A stretch of DNA of 58,168 nt from Phlegmacium glaucopus (lineage: Eukaryota; Basidiomycota; Agaricomycetes; Agaricales; Cortinariaceae), in NCBI GenBank assembly GCA_015039465.1, contig MU130188.1:1-58168 (forward strand), read 5' to 3'. A program made the translations under genes and the position numbers. The notes under the pieces were generated by a model. The model saw nothing but the letters and a program-made list of their open reading frames with translations, was not told the DNA's origin and ran no database searches. Shown here piece after piece: positions 10,087 to 21,365 of the stretch. Numbering within the stretch: position 1 is the stretch's first letter; each line of letters starts with the position of its first letter.

Positions 10087-12030
10087 TAGTGATGCCAAAG
10101 TTCGGTTCCGAACTGGCGCAAGAACCGAGAACCGAAAGAACCGAACCGTCGGTTCAGGTTCAGTTCAGTTCGGTCCAAGGATCTTGGACCATCGGTCCGG
10201 TTCTCGGTTCTCATATTTCTAAGATTTTGAGAACCGGGTTCGAACCGGTTCGAACCGAACTTTATGTAGATTTTTTTTCTAATTTTTCCGCAGAGAATTG
10301 AATTTATAATCTATAAAATATTGTTAGGCGCCCGACCCAATGTTTTGGATTTCGGAGTTTGAAAAATCCGCGACTCCCATTATCACGCTGACAACACCAC
10401 TAACAACACCACAACCACACCAACAACGCCAACAACCCCACCGGGGGTGTTATTTTTGGTAAGTTTCTTTATTTAATTAATGTATATGACAGTACACAGG
10501 GATGACTACCATGGGTATGGACAACAATGTCGAGCACAATGATGACGAGCTTCCGAGTCGGTACTACCTTGGCAGGTATTTTTTTAAATTTAAATTTAAA
10601 TCTAATATAAACTACTACAGACAAATGACGATTCAACAAACGACGATGAACAAACGACAACAACGAACACCGACAATGAATGAATGAACATGAACAAACG
10701 ACGACAAACGAGAACCAGCAACTTCGACATCGATCATTGACACAAACACACGCTGATCCCATGCTATCGGCACCGCACAACAACCAACTGAGCAGGCGAA
10801 ACGCCATCGTTTGGGTCCCCACAAGACCCAGAAACAGCGGAGAGGTAAGGAGGACATTTCCCCCACCAGCACCAGCATCGACATCGGCTGCGTCAACATC
10901 AACTGCATTGACGTCGGCTGTGCCCATCTCAACGCCTGCAACAGCCGAGATATACCGACAAGGGCAATGTCAAGGTGTGAAAATGTACGTGTAATTTACT
11001 ATCTTTCTTAATTTCTGAACATCGTCGCTAATATCCTTCTGCAGCGAAGGTCTATGACGACGACTCGTATTTTCACCAAGTATCACCTGGATCTAAGACC
11101 GATTAGCGGTATTGAAGGGGGTGATCACCAACAACTCCCCACTTATTTTTGGTAAGCATCTTGATTTAATCAATGCACTATGACAACACACAGGGACGAC
11201 AACGACGGGCATGGCCGACGACGTCACAACGATGACGAGCACAGGCATACCCCTTCGCAGGTTTTTTTTTTTTCAATTTCAATTTTAATCTAATGTAAAC
11301 TACTACAGACAAATGAAGACAACGATTCAACGAACAACAACGAACAAATGAGAACAAGGAACGATGACGAAGAACGAACAAACACAAACAATGACGAACG
11401 AACAAACGACAAACGATAAACAAATGAAGCAGAGACAACAAACAGATGGATTAACAGACAATAACAACGAACGATTGGACAACAACGAACGAACGGACAC
11501 GACAGTGGCGACAAGCCACGCTACCTTGCCACAACACCACATCACCACACACAAGCACAACAACAAAGATGATGCGCTCAGAGAGGAATACCAAGGCAGT
11601 GCCAAAGTGGCAGTGCCAAAGTGGCAGGACCAACAACGCGATGCGAACAACACCAGTGGGGTAGTTAATTTTAATTTTAATATCTAATGTACTAAAGCTA
11701 TGACAGATGAACAATAAACGACGACAACCGCCGTTTGGACCCAGCCACCACCCGTTTAGACAACAAACCACCACCGACCATCTGTTTGGACCCATTTCTT
11801 ATTTTATTTGATAGTAATAATTGTAATAATGTCATAATGAATTATATGGGGGTTTTTTTTCATCGGTTCGATGGTTCGAACCGGTTCTAGAACCGAACAG
11901 AACCGACAGAACCGGTTCTTTCGGTTCCGGTTCCGGTTCCGGTTCAGTTCAGCCAGGAACCCTTCGGTTCGGTTCTCAGTTCTCCAAAAATGGTTGAAGA
12001 ACCGAACTGGACCGAACTTTGGCATCACTA
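10087..12030. mobile_element. Non-autonomous hAT-type element, 1,944 bp
   Basis: The termini are inverted repeats identical over 20 bp (TAGTGATGCCAAAGTTCGGT), flanked by the 8-bp duplication CTCATGCG. Terminal TAGTG and an 8-bp target duplication are hallmarks of the hAT superfamily. Both ends are packed with GAACCG/CGGTTC subterminal motifs (about 10087-10262 and 11862-12018), as expected for transposase-binding arrays. No transposase ORF is present; the interior is biased, AACAACGAACG-type simple sequence plus a gene-derived segment at 10796-11135. It is therefore a deletion derivative mobilised in trans. Its target, a satellite unit, lets the pre-insertion sequence be read exactly. Confidence 0.88.
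10796..11135 (+). pseudogene. Captured gene fragment inside the hAT element
   Basis: This segment is homologous to 37197-37685 and 50404-50892. It shares the KRHR..GP.K.QKQ.RG.ED peptide, an Ala/Pro/Ser/Thr-rich stretch (PPPAPASTSAAST), a GTGTAATTTAC...CTGCAG intron and the following exon start. The ~75-bp intron after the GREDLS-equivalent exon, and some neighbouring sequence, are absent here, so the copy has an internal deletion relative to the 37-kb version. It is unlikely to be translated usefully. The arrangement resembles Pack-type capture by a DNA transposon; the direction of transfer is not proven. Confidence 0.65.
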
Positions 12031-12225
12031 CTCATGCGAGGCAGGTGTTGTGCCCGGCCCTCTTGCGAGGGGCTTTGGGTGCTTCGCTAAATTGATTTCA
12101 ACCATAATATGATTTCGTTTCACAGCCGGATTCTATTTTGCTGGCAAGCAATGCTTGTTCATGCGAGACAAGTATTGTGCCTAGCCCTCATGCGAGGGGC
12201 TTTGGCTGTCATGTAATTAGAATTG
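12031..12225 (+). repeat. ~131-bp satellite, right part with a diverged terminal unit
   Basis: The satellite resumes at the target duplication CTCATGCG, completes the interrupted unit, and is followed from about 12122 by a final unit with many C-to-T/G-to-A type changes (e.g. GCTTGTTCATGCGAGACAAG for GCACCTGCTCATGCGAGGCA). The degraded terminal unit indicates the older edge of the array. Confidence 0.75.
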
Positions 12226-12349
12226 CGGTCTGACCTTTTTTATTCTACTATAATCTACTATACAATAACAACAACGAAAATGACTCTCCTTGTGAACATT
12301 ACTCGTAATTTTTTCTTTATATTTTAGTATGATGCCTGCTAACCAAAAA

Positions 12350-13110
12350 AAAAAAAACAGATGCCGAATCATCAATCTTTACTCCCATTGCACGCTTGAA
12401 GCAGACATCACCATTTCGTACCATTTCGTGCTTGTTTTTGACACGCGTTATCCGTTTCTCAACATCTATTATTTGCTTTTCAGCACCTATCCTCTCGCTT
12501 TTAAGATCTAGTAGCTGTCCTTCAACACCTATCCTTGCTTTTCAAGACAGATGCTAAATCATCTGTCTTGACTCCCGTTGCACGTTTGAAGTAGATGTCA
12601 CTATTTCGTGTTTGTTCTTAACATGCTCCGTCCGTGTTTCAACATCTATTGTTTGCTTTTCAACACCTATCCTCTCGCTTTAAGACCTAGTGCCGGTTCT
12701 TCAACACCTATCCTCGCTTTTCAAGACAGATGCTAAATCATCTGTCTTGACTCCTGTTGCACGTTTGAAGTAGACGTCACTATTTTGTGTTTGTTCTTAA
12801 CATGCTCCGTCCGTGTTTTAACATCTATTGTTTGCTTTTCAACACCTATCCTCTCGCTTTTAAGACCTAGTGCCGGTTCTTCAACACCTATCCTCGCTTT
12901 TCAAGACAGATGCCAAATCATCCGTTTTGACTCCCATTGCACGTTTGAAGCAGACATCTCCATTTCGCGCTTGTTTTTCATACACACGATCCGTTTTTCG
13001 ACATCTATTATTCGCTTTTCAACACTTATCCTCTTGCTTTTAAGATCTAGTAGCCGCTTTTCAACGCCTATCCTTATTTTTCAAGATCTAGCAGTCATTT
13101 TTTTCAAGAT
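12350..13110 (+). repeat. ~180-bp tandem repeat, four units
   Basis: TTCAAGACAGATGC recurs at 12541, 12720 and 12900, with a diverged first unit from about 12350. Each unit contains AGACAGATG-cTAAAT-CATCTGTCT, a 9-bp-stem hairpin, followed by TTGCACGTTTGAAG and several copies of CAACACCTATCCT. After 13090 the array decays into shorter ..TAGCAGCCGTTTTTT.. and CAACACCTA pieces up to about 13320. No coding capacity is supported. Confidence 0.75.
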
Positions 13111-13356
13111 GTAGCAGCCGTTTTTTCAGTGTAGCAGCCGTTTTTTCAGCACCTATACTTGTTCCCAACATCTAATCTATTCTTTTCTATGACCCATTTT
13201 CCAACGCTCAGCACCCACCATCTTATTTTCAACAGCCAACACTTTGTTCAATACCTATGTTGCTTTCAACACCTACCCCTTCAAGACCTAGCGGTCGTTC
13301 CTACTGGCTGTTTTTCAGTGCCTACGGTATCATTGTGGTAGGGATACTTACTTCAA

Positions 13357-13640
13357 AACAAACAAATGACAATGACTTATTGCCAGAAACAAGTTGTTTG
13401 ATCTTGTTTACACCTACTTTCTACAAACAAATGACAATGACCTATTGCCAGAAACAAGTTGTTTGATCTTGTTTACACCTACTTTCTACAAACAAACGAC
13501 AATGACCTAAGGCTATTGCCAGAAACAAGTTGTTTGATCTTGTTTACATCTACTTTCTAAAGTTGTAAATACAAATAAAAGACAACAACATTTTGCCAGG
13601 AATCAGTTATTGGCTTTTGTTTTCACGACAAGAATCTGAA
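13357..13640 (+). repeat. ~66-bp tandem repeat, three units plus a relative
   Basis: Units starting CAAACAAATGACAATGAC and containing TTGCCAGAAACAAGTTGTTT occur from about 13360, 13425 and 13492. A diverged unit with GACAACAACATTTTGCCAGG is at 13580-13625. Similar TTGCCAG..A..TTGAT motifs appear singly at about 21975-22030 and in the 30356-30600 array, linking this left edge to the interior of the AT-rich block. Confidence 0.7.
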
Positions 13641-13717
13641 TGTTATACAAAAAAAAAAAAGAGAGAAAAGGAACAAAAAAGAAAGAAAAAATAAAGAATG
13701 TGACTGATGTAAAGGCT

Positions 13718-15277
13718 CTAGGCTGTATCCATCCAATTTTCATCTTTTCTGACATCAGTGAAAACCATCCACGCCCCTCGTGCATCGCCCCTAGTTGGAG
13801 GTCCACATATCCATTTCCACCCAGAGGGAAAATAAAATATTTTTGAAAAATTGCATATCGTACATTGCAAGGTAATTTCTGAGTTGAGTTGATTGGAAGT
13901 TGGTTTCATCGTTTTGAGCCGATTGCAACGGAAACACTGGTTAGAAACTCCAACTCCCATTGGACGTGCACCAGGATGTGTCCACATGAAGGTTAAAGTT
14001 TTACCGGGCTGGAATTCTACAATGTTTGTATGTGCTCCTAATTCTTGTTGTTCTTGGAGAATGTGATCCAGTTTGATACGGTTATAAATAAAGAGATGGA
14101 GGCCAATATCCATCACAAACCCATGGGTGAACGAGGGTTGGAAGTCTGCTTGTGAAAAGCATAGGATCTTACTAAACAAATTTCTAGTGAAATATGTTTT
14201 AGATATGTTTGTGCAAAGATTATAATAACTTACGTATCTGCAAAATCCTGAACAGCTGCCTTTGAATCTTCACGAGTCGAGAGAGCACCACAGGATAGAA
14301 GGTTAAGAATATTGGAGTTACTGCGATGCAAAATATGTTGAAATCGGGGTGAAAAAATAACTGGTAAAAGCTAAAAAATATTTTTAAAAAAAAATAAGTT
14401 CAACTAGGTTCAAGATTTATACCTCTCCAACTGGTACTGAACCAGTATTATTTGGGGCGATATGTACATATCCCGTTTTTGGATCTGAATGTGTCATTAT
14501 AAAAATGAAAAAACGAGACCAGCTGGTTAACAAGATTTCAGTATGGAAAATTGACCTTCAGATTATAGATACATACTCTTTTAGATCACCATTTTCAAAT
14601 CTATCCAACATCCTATTCAAACGGATATTGAAATCATTTGTAGAATTTTCAAAATTGAAATCAAAATCAATGTGCACAAGATTCCCTTGAAGCCATGGAT
14701 GAAGATGGTGATAGGTAATGATACTGGGAGTGTCCTTCATTCCTTCTAGATAGATGGAAATGATAGCAAGAGGTGTAGTGAGTACCTGGGGCCAGTGCTG
14801 TCGGGTAGAGGTACTGCTAGAGAACTTAAAAGGCTAATATCATTATATCAGTCATATCCAATGAAAGATAATAAGATATTTTTTAACATTAACATACATA
14901 TATGCCGAATTTATCATTTTTGAGAAAGCAAGAAGGACATTGAAAATCGATGGAGCTCGGAACATCCTCGTCAAATTTGAAATCAATACATTCTGTGCAT
15001 ACAGCGTTGGTCTTGCAGAAAATGCAAAGAACAAGCATGCCACCATTTCGGCAACTGCTGCACCACTAACAATATAATTGAAAAATTATATGTCTAGAGC
15101 ATAGCAAAATAATTAAAAACTCACATTCCCCGGTAGTATTCTTTCCCCTCCTGTGTGAAAGTTAACACACCACAATTTATGTCGTTTGTAGTAACAATTC
15201 ACTTGAATTTTGAATTTTTTATAGTAGTGGTTGGGATCAGGCCATTTAATGTAGTTCTCGGTGCTATAGCACCACAT
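13718..15277 (-). CDS. Cys-rich finger plus caspase-like protein with C-terminal zinc ribbon
   Basis: Minus-strand exons 14898-15065, 14577-14833, 14423-14522, 14234-14370 and 13718-14183 join in phase with GT-AG introns to about 375 residues. The first carries a PHD-like cysteine array: WCSSC, then LCIFC, CTEC and FQCPSC. The middle has a hydrophobic strand ending in THSDPKTGYV and, about 50 residues later, NILNLLSCGAL. A His strand followed by a Cys strand is the order of caspase/CHAT-type proteases, so a caspase fold is inferred, not proven. The last exon has QCFRCNRL ... LQCTICNF (two CxxC pairs) near the C-terminus. A start at 15277 (MWCYSTENYIKWPDPNHYY) with exons 15203-15277 and 15125-15150 is likely, but their phase into the finger exon is not settled. 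The domain mix resembles lineage-expanded Agaricomycete proteins I have seen near transposons. Confidence 0.6.
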
Positions 15278-15458
15278 GTTCCCTTATATGAAACCATAAT
15301 GTTTCTGGGACGCATTGTGTGCTGGGAAGTGGGAGGAACGGAAGCCATAGGTAATTCTAATGACTTTTACTCTTTTATTATAAATAGTCGGCATGTGGCT
15401 ACATGCAGGCAGATGCGCATGTGATCATTGATTTGGTAACATCAAGAAGAATAATCAC

Positions 15459-15466
15459 ACGACAGG
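15459..15466 (+). repeat. 8-bp target site duplication, left
   Basis: ACGACAGG precedes the inverted terminus at 15467 and is repeated exactly at 16284-16291 after the other terminus. Confidence 0.85.
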
Positions 15467-16283
15467 AGGACCCTGGATAATACTGATGAAGGCTGTTTCC
15501 AAAATCGCCAAATTTCGGGATTTTTGTCTGGAAATGAACTGGCCCAGGCGCCCGTTTGGAATTTTTGTCTGGAAATCGGAAACGGCCCAAAAACATTCGA
15601 AGTTTGTCTGGAAAGCCAAAACGGCCTCCTAGGGCTGTTATTTTGTCTGGACTCACACCGAATAGTAGTAGTAGAAGACGCATTAAACGAGTATTGAGTG
15701 AAACTTAGTACAGAAAAACATTTATCAAGGATGAGGGCATCCTTGTCACCCTTGCTCCTCTTTTGGTATGCCTTCATGGCATTGCAAAAGGTCGCAAAAC
15801 CACTTTCCAACGCGGAAAATCAATCCAAATCTGCCATTGCAATGTCAATTCCAGTCGGGAGGATGTTTGCCAGCTTGTAAAACAATGTAAGGAATGAGAT
15901 TGATGGTATTATTATAAGGCAAAATGATAAAGGGTAAGGAATGATTTGATGAATTCAAGGTGTGCGGTTTCCTTGGAGAAAGAGGAAAATAATTATCCCA
16001 AACTACACATACTACTAGTACAAAATTTTGAAGAATAAAATTCTATGTTAACGAGATTTGAACATGAGAGCTCCAGATAACTATTTGACTGAGCCATGGA
16101 CCACACAATGTCTGGAAAATTGCAACGACCTTAGAAGCCTGAGGCATTGATGTCTGGAAATTTGAAATGGCTATTCAGCCATTTGGGCCCTTTTTTGTCT
16201 GGAAATGAACTGGCTTTAGTTCAAAAATTTTCAAATCCTGTCTGGAATTTGCAACGGCCTGTATCAGTATTATCCAGGGTCCT
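15467..16283. mobile_element. 817-bp non-autonomous DNA transposon with 8-bp TSD
   Basis: The ends are 21-bp perfect inverted repeats starting AGGACCCTGGATAATACTGA, flanked by the duplication ACGACAGG. At least eight copies of TGTCTGGAAA occur near the ends (about 15520-15650 and 16108-16250), all in the same orientation and often followed by an AACGGCC-like word. The interior (about 15690-15880) has a modest open frame without recognisable domains, so there is no transposase. The 8-bp duplication fits hAT or P-like superfamilies, but the terminus is not a typical hAT CAGNG/TAGNG. It was inserted between the two divergent genes of the AT-rich block. Confidence 0.85.
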
Positions 16284-16330
16284 ACGACAGGTGTTCCAAG
16301 TTGTTCTATCATTATTCTCTTCTCTTTGTT

Positions 16331-16359
16331 ACAAGTCTTACGTTAGTAATCTCATTCTT
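16331..16359 (+). repeat. Degenerate third copy of the ACGAG...CTCGT hairpin
   Basis: ACAAGTCTTACGTTAGTAAT followed by CTCATTCTT matches the hairpin at 9447-9481 with substitutions that weaken the outer stem. Confidence 0.35.
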
Positions 16360-16810
16360 TTGTTTTTTATCTTTCTCTTGCTTATTCCACTAAATCTCCT
16401 CTTTTTCAAAACGATTAAATATCTAATAGATGTACAATTAATTGATCCTAATTTGAGGCACTGTGGAAGTCGTATCTATAAACAAACATCTGTACCACAA
16501 ATGTCTTGTTCTATTATTATTTAGCCATGACACAACCGTCTTACAACTATGTTAATTAGTTCAAAGTACTATATTTACCTTATAATGAAATCATCGTACA
16601 CTAGTTGCAAAGAACTTTCCAGAAATTTGTTATTAATCAATGTTTATATTCAAGGCCCACCATCAACAAATCAGAAGTGTTGATCGAACAACTTTCTACA
16701 AGTTAATAATCTTTGTATATGAGTACGTCCAATTTAATTCTTAACATGAATCATTCACTATATCATATCAATAGTGTCCGCGTCAATCAACGAAGACATT
16801 TCACCTTCCC

Positions 16811-19800
16811 TTGTTGACGCCCTCCTGGATCACTAATTCTCAGGCACCAACCGAAAAAGATAATGATCCACTTGCTGAATCGGATTCTCTCACACCAAAT
16901 GATGATGATCAAAGCATGTCTGCCTCTGTCAGAGGTGCAAATAACCCATCGTTGACAGTTGATCCTCGTTATTTACTCAATCAAGATGTAACCATCCCGG
17001 TAAACGATACTATGGATATAGACAATGAAACCTCTGGAAGTCAACTTCAGATGTATGGATCTTCGCTTCAAATTCAATCTTTGCTTTTGGCATCCTTTCC
17101 ATGGTCCACCTCTTTACCAATGGCGCCTACACAAATATCAAAAGAATTGGGAAATAATCATTACGCATCCGTTTGTTGTTTTTTTGCTTTTTTGTTTGAT
17201 AAATTTAATTCCTTTGGACTTTCAGTTATTAGCCCATTCGGTTGACATTTATGACGCCTTCTTACAAAAACAAAATATTCATTCGTCGCCATTAAAAGCA
17301 ATATTGCGTGATGTTGGCTCAGATACGATGGTTGGATTATCTTCGACTGCGATTTCCAAGCGGGAGACAAAGATACTGAAAACAAAAGAAAAGTCAAACG
17401 AATTGTGTAGCCTACTCTGCGCCTACCGACTTCTTGATGTTATTGCAAGTTTTGAAGTGACAAATCAGGCTTTAACACCTCCATCGCACAAGAAAATGTC
17501 TATCGATTTTACTAAAAATGCAGTATGTATTTATTTATTTAAATCCAATCTTAATCTATCCTGATATTACATAGAAAGCTCTTCGTGTACTTGAAGACTG
17601 GCCATTGGTATTAGAGAAATTTCGGCACAATTTCTCAATGCGCAAAAAGCAAACACCTCTTGATGCTGCGGGAACGGACCTTCCAACAAAACACCTACAT
17701 GCTTTGTTCCGCTTACATTCCAATATGGCAGCGGACAAAAGTCTTTTCAATATGCAACTAGCCGTAACTCATATCTCCTTCATGTTACAATATAAGTCTG
17801 AAGATATCGTAAGACATTTTAAATTTTTCTTGATCATTGTCATATTCTAAATAATTGATTTGTCTTAGCGCATTCCTGATTTTCCTGGGACACTTCAAGA
17901 GTTCAAAGATATTGCTGCCTTGTACGTCATATATCTTCTTTTCTTCTTTTTCTTTCTTTATATTATTTCAAAACAATAGAACGCTCTCAGACTCTAATAA
18001 TGGACAAGATGAAAAATTTGTTCTTTTTCTTGAAAAGATTGCTCGTGATAAGCAAAATATCAACAACCTCCATCTCCCATTACAAGTAGCGCTGCTTATT
18101 AGCCCAATTTTCCTTCTACAAGAAATACAAATTCATCTTTCCACATTTTATGTCCAACGATACAAACCTACACTGGTATGTGACCATATCATGTTTTTAT
18201 TAATTAACAATATTCACAATTGTTATATAGTATTCAAAAGCGCTTGGTAATGGCCGACCTGATATCATTTCAAAATTTGAACAGTTTATGTGGAAAGAGC
18301 TTTTCAGCGTTGCAAAAGGACAACAAACCATAGAGGATGCAGCTACAAATATCGTTGAATTCATTCCTGATCATTTTAATGATATAGGATCAGACATACG
18401 GAATTGGTTCTCGCTGAGTATGACAAATTGTCTTTTTTTATATACATATCTAACAATTGATACATAGAACCGTCTGATAATCATAATTTTGCAGTCCATA
18501 TGTCATCCCTCTCAATCCAGGATGGTTCGGTACCTAGCAGGTGGCCACTCGCATCAATGCTTGCACCTGAGCGTGCTACTACTTCACCTGATCCTAGTTC
18601 ATCTCAAGAACCAACAAATGACACACAAGAATCACAACCACTTGATATTAGTACATATTTAATCTATCTCAGATTCTCTTGATCATGAATATTGAATCAT
18701 TCTAGTTTCCGTTGAAAATACTGAAGACGCCACCATGACCGACATAAATATGCTTGATCCCTCCAGCGAAGACGATGAACCTATCGATAACAATATCAAT
18801 GACAATTCAGGTAGCGAAATCGATCGTCCTAAGGGTAATGCAAGAAGGAAACACCCAACACGCAAGAGTACAAATAGCGTAACTGCTCCTTCTCTCTTTT
18901 CTGTTGCTACAACAAGGTCAACAAGAAAGAAAAGAAAGAATAAGGGAAGATCAACTTCTACCACGAAAACATCATCATCGTTCCGCTCTTTCAAGGTTAA
19001 TGAGAAAACAATATCAAATGCAGCACGACATTTGCCGCTCATTGTTGGAAAAACATATTTAAAAGTCGAAGATATCAATCTTGAAGATTTATTGGTAACA
19101 TTCTTATAAATTTTAATAATTAATTAACAAAAGTTTAATATCGTTCTAGATGCCTAAAAATCAGAGTTTCAATAAAGTTCCTCCATTGCCACGTGTATAT
19201 GTTTCAAATTAATATGATATGATACGTATTACTCACTTCATCTCATTGTTTTAGAACACTTCTACTTCCATATTTAGAACAACAATTTCTACATTCAATG
19301 TGCATGGTGAAATTAAAGATCATAAATTCTCATCTGTTGTACGAACTTTCTATTTATATTTTAACATTGATTTGCATACTGATCGTGTTACTTGAAATAA
19401 CCTGTAGTCAGATGAACGGGTTAATGCAGTCTGCAAATTCATATCAGCTGTTGAAAATCTTTACACAACCAACGGTCTTCCGGCTTACATTGACAATCCT
19501 GAATTGTCTGCTATAAAAATTATGGCAAATGAAACAGTCCAAAAATTGACTCCATGCCATTTTCAAGAATTACTCCATCGTCATCACGTAATAATCAAAG
19601 ATTTCAATCTTACCGGCATTCCATGCGATCGTCGTGGTTTGATGAGTCTTAATGGCATAAAGGAATTTGTAAACATGGAAGGTATAACAATAATATTGTT
19701 CATTTTATAAATTAATATTTACAATCCACACTAAAGATCAATCAACCATAAATACCCCAACAATCCAAGAAAGAACCCTCAAACAATTCATTGATAATTT

Positions 19801-21365
19801 GGAGGGCCCAAACAAAAATATTCTTTGTATTATCCATATGAGATCTTATTATGGCATCGAATCACCATTATTCTCATCGGACCATGTTGCATGGCGTGAC
19901 ACACTTTCTGAACCATATTGTGTCAAGGACGATGCCTCAACCCAATCTTTACTTTGATGGACTGATGTGTCAACAGTGAATGCCATCCAATTTTGGCGCA
20001 TTGTACCCGCAGGTTTTGGCGCTTTCTTTGATGTTCGTTCTGGCCAGCAATGGATCATTATAGCCACACCAAATCGCACCGATAACAATGACCATATGGA
20101 TTTATTCACACATTGGGACCGCTACCTGTCAGAATTTGATCATATGAAGCCTACTTTCTGTGTCAAGCATGGTCTTGAGGCTATTCGACTCGAACCTGGA
20201 AATTGGCTGTAAGCTATTTTTTCATCGTATATTTCCTGAATAAAATGATTAAAATTTATTTCATGTAGAATTTTACAACCCAATACTCCCTATGTATTTG
20301 TGACGCTTGAGAATTCTGTCATTACTGGAGGTTTCTATCTGTCAACTCATACCTTGTTCAATAGCCTCATGGGCTTGATCCATACTTTTGTCCTCCCATC
20401 CCTTCTCACAGAGGGTAAAAATCCCCCCTTCACAATCTTCATCCGTCGACTTGTCCACTATCTCCATAATTCTTTCATCTTAAACGATTTCAGTGATAGA
20501 GATCATCTCCCGACATTTTCATCCTTGGATGGAGTTCGTGATCTCTTTGCATTATTTTCCACGACAGTATTTCTGAATGTTCTTGACGATCGAACCTACC
20601 AATTTCTGCCTGGCTCTCTTGACCAAAATGAAGACGCCCTTCAACAATGCCAGGATGCATTTGATCTCAATGCCATTCCTGTAGTCAAACGTCATCATCT
20701 TTGTTACATTCAAGGTCTGGCCTTGGATCTGATTCATTGGTTTTTCGATAACTATACCTTCTCTGATGTCAACCTCGACTCCGATGATGTTGATGGATAT
20801 ATGGTCATTCTCGTTCCTTTCACTGTTCATATTGGACGACAAATCATCCGATACATATGAACTGCGATAGATTGTGGGCATCGAGGCGTCGCTAGCCATA
20901 AACAAGTCAAGCATCAAATTCAATTAGCTCTATTTCATTATGAATCAATGAAAGATGCATATGAACAAGAAGTAGCCGCCGAAGAAGCTACTGGCTATTG
21001 CAGTGACACCAGTGAAACAAAATCTGCTCCCTCTGAACTATTTGACTTAAACTTCGATATCAACAACTTTACCATCCACGAACGACATGTTCCTAAAAAA
21101 CAATTTGATTGAATCACAGACTTTCTCAAGGCAGGTAAAACTCTTGCTGATCAACAGTTTTTCCTTGGCCTTACATGTCAATTCGATTTGAATGTTCTTG
21201 GTATGGTCACCATTCTTGTATTCTTGTTTAATTTTCATGTAACATTGATTTTGTTATATAGAATCAGACCATGTAGAAGATGACGAATCCACATCATCTG
21301 ATTCTGGCCATCCCTTCCCCAAAAGACAGAAAAGAAAACATGGCACTGATTCTGATACAGTTTGA
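16811..21365 (+). pseudogene. Multi-exon JmjC-like gene with in-frame TGA codons
   Basis: A chain of exons separated by 50-70-bp GT-AG introns encodes, in order: an acidic Ser/Asp-rich N-terminus (16840-17120); a helical region (EDWPLVLEKFRHNF at ~17600, LHALFRLHSN, LQEFKDIAAL); a basic, low-complexity linker with TRKKRKNKGRS (~18930); and a double-stranded beta-helix-like domain (19970-20400) containing FWRIVPAGFGAFFDV, GQQWIIIATPN, LEPGNWLILQPNTPYVF and GGFYLSTHT. The last motifs match the JmjC-like proteins expanded in Agaricomycetes; the usual iron ligand H-x-D/E is not evident, so catalysis is doubtful. Three in-frame TGA codons (19955-19957, 20858-20860, 21110-21112) interrupt an otherwise protein-like frame, each where Arg or Trp would fit. 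It ends GTDSDTV then TGA at 21363. The start is unresolved. Confidence 0.6.

Noticed and set aside
10210..10262. GGTTCGAACC words resembling a tRNA gene B box
   Set aside because: They are part of the GAACCG subterminal repeats of the hAT element; no A box, acceptor stem or cloverleaf can be built around them.
16811..21365. TGA reassigned to a sense codon in this genome
   Set aside because: TGA serves as the terminal stop in several genes here (e.g. 8340, 35319, 47017), so decay of CGA/TGG codons is simpler.
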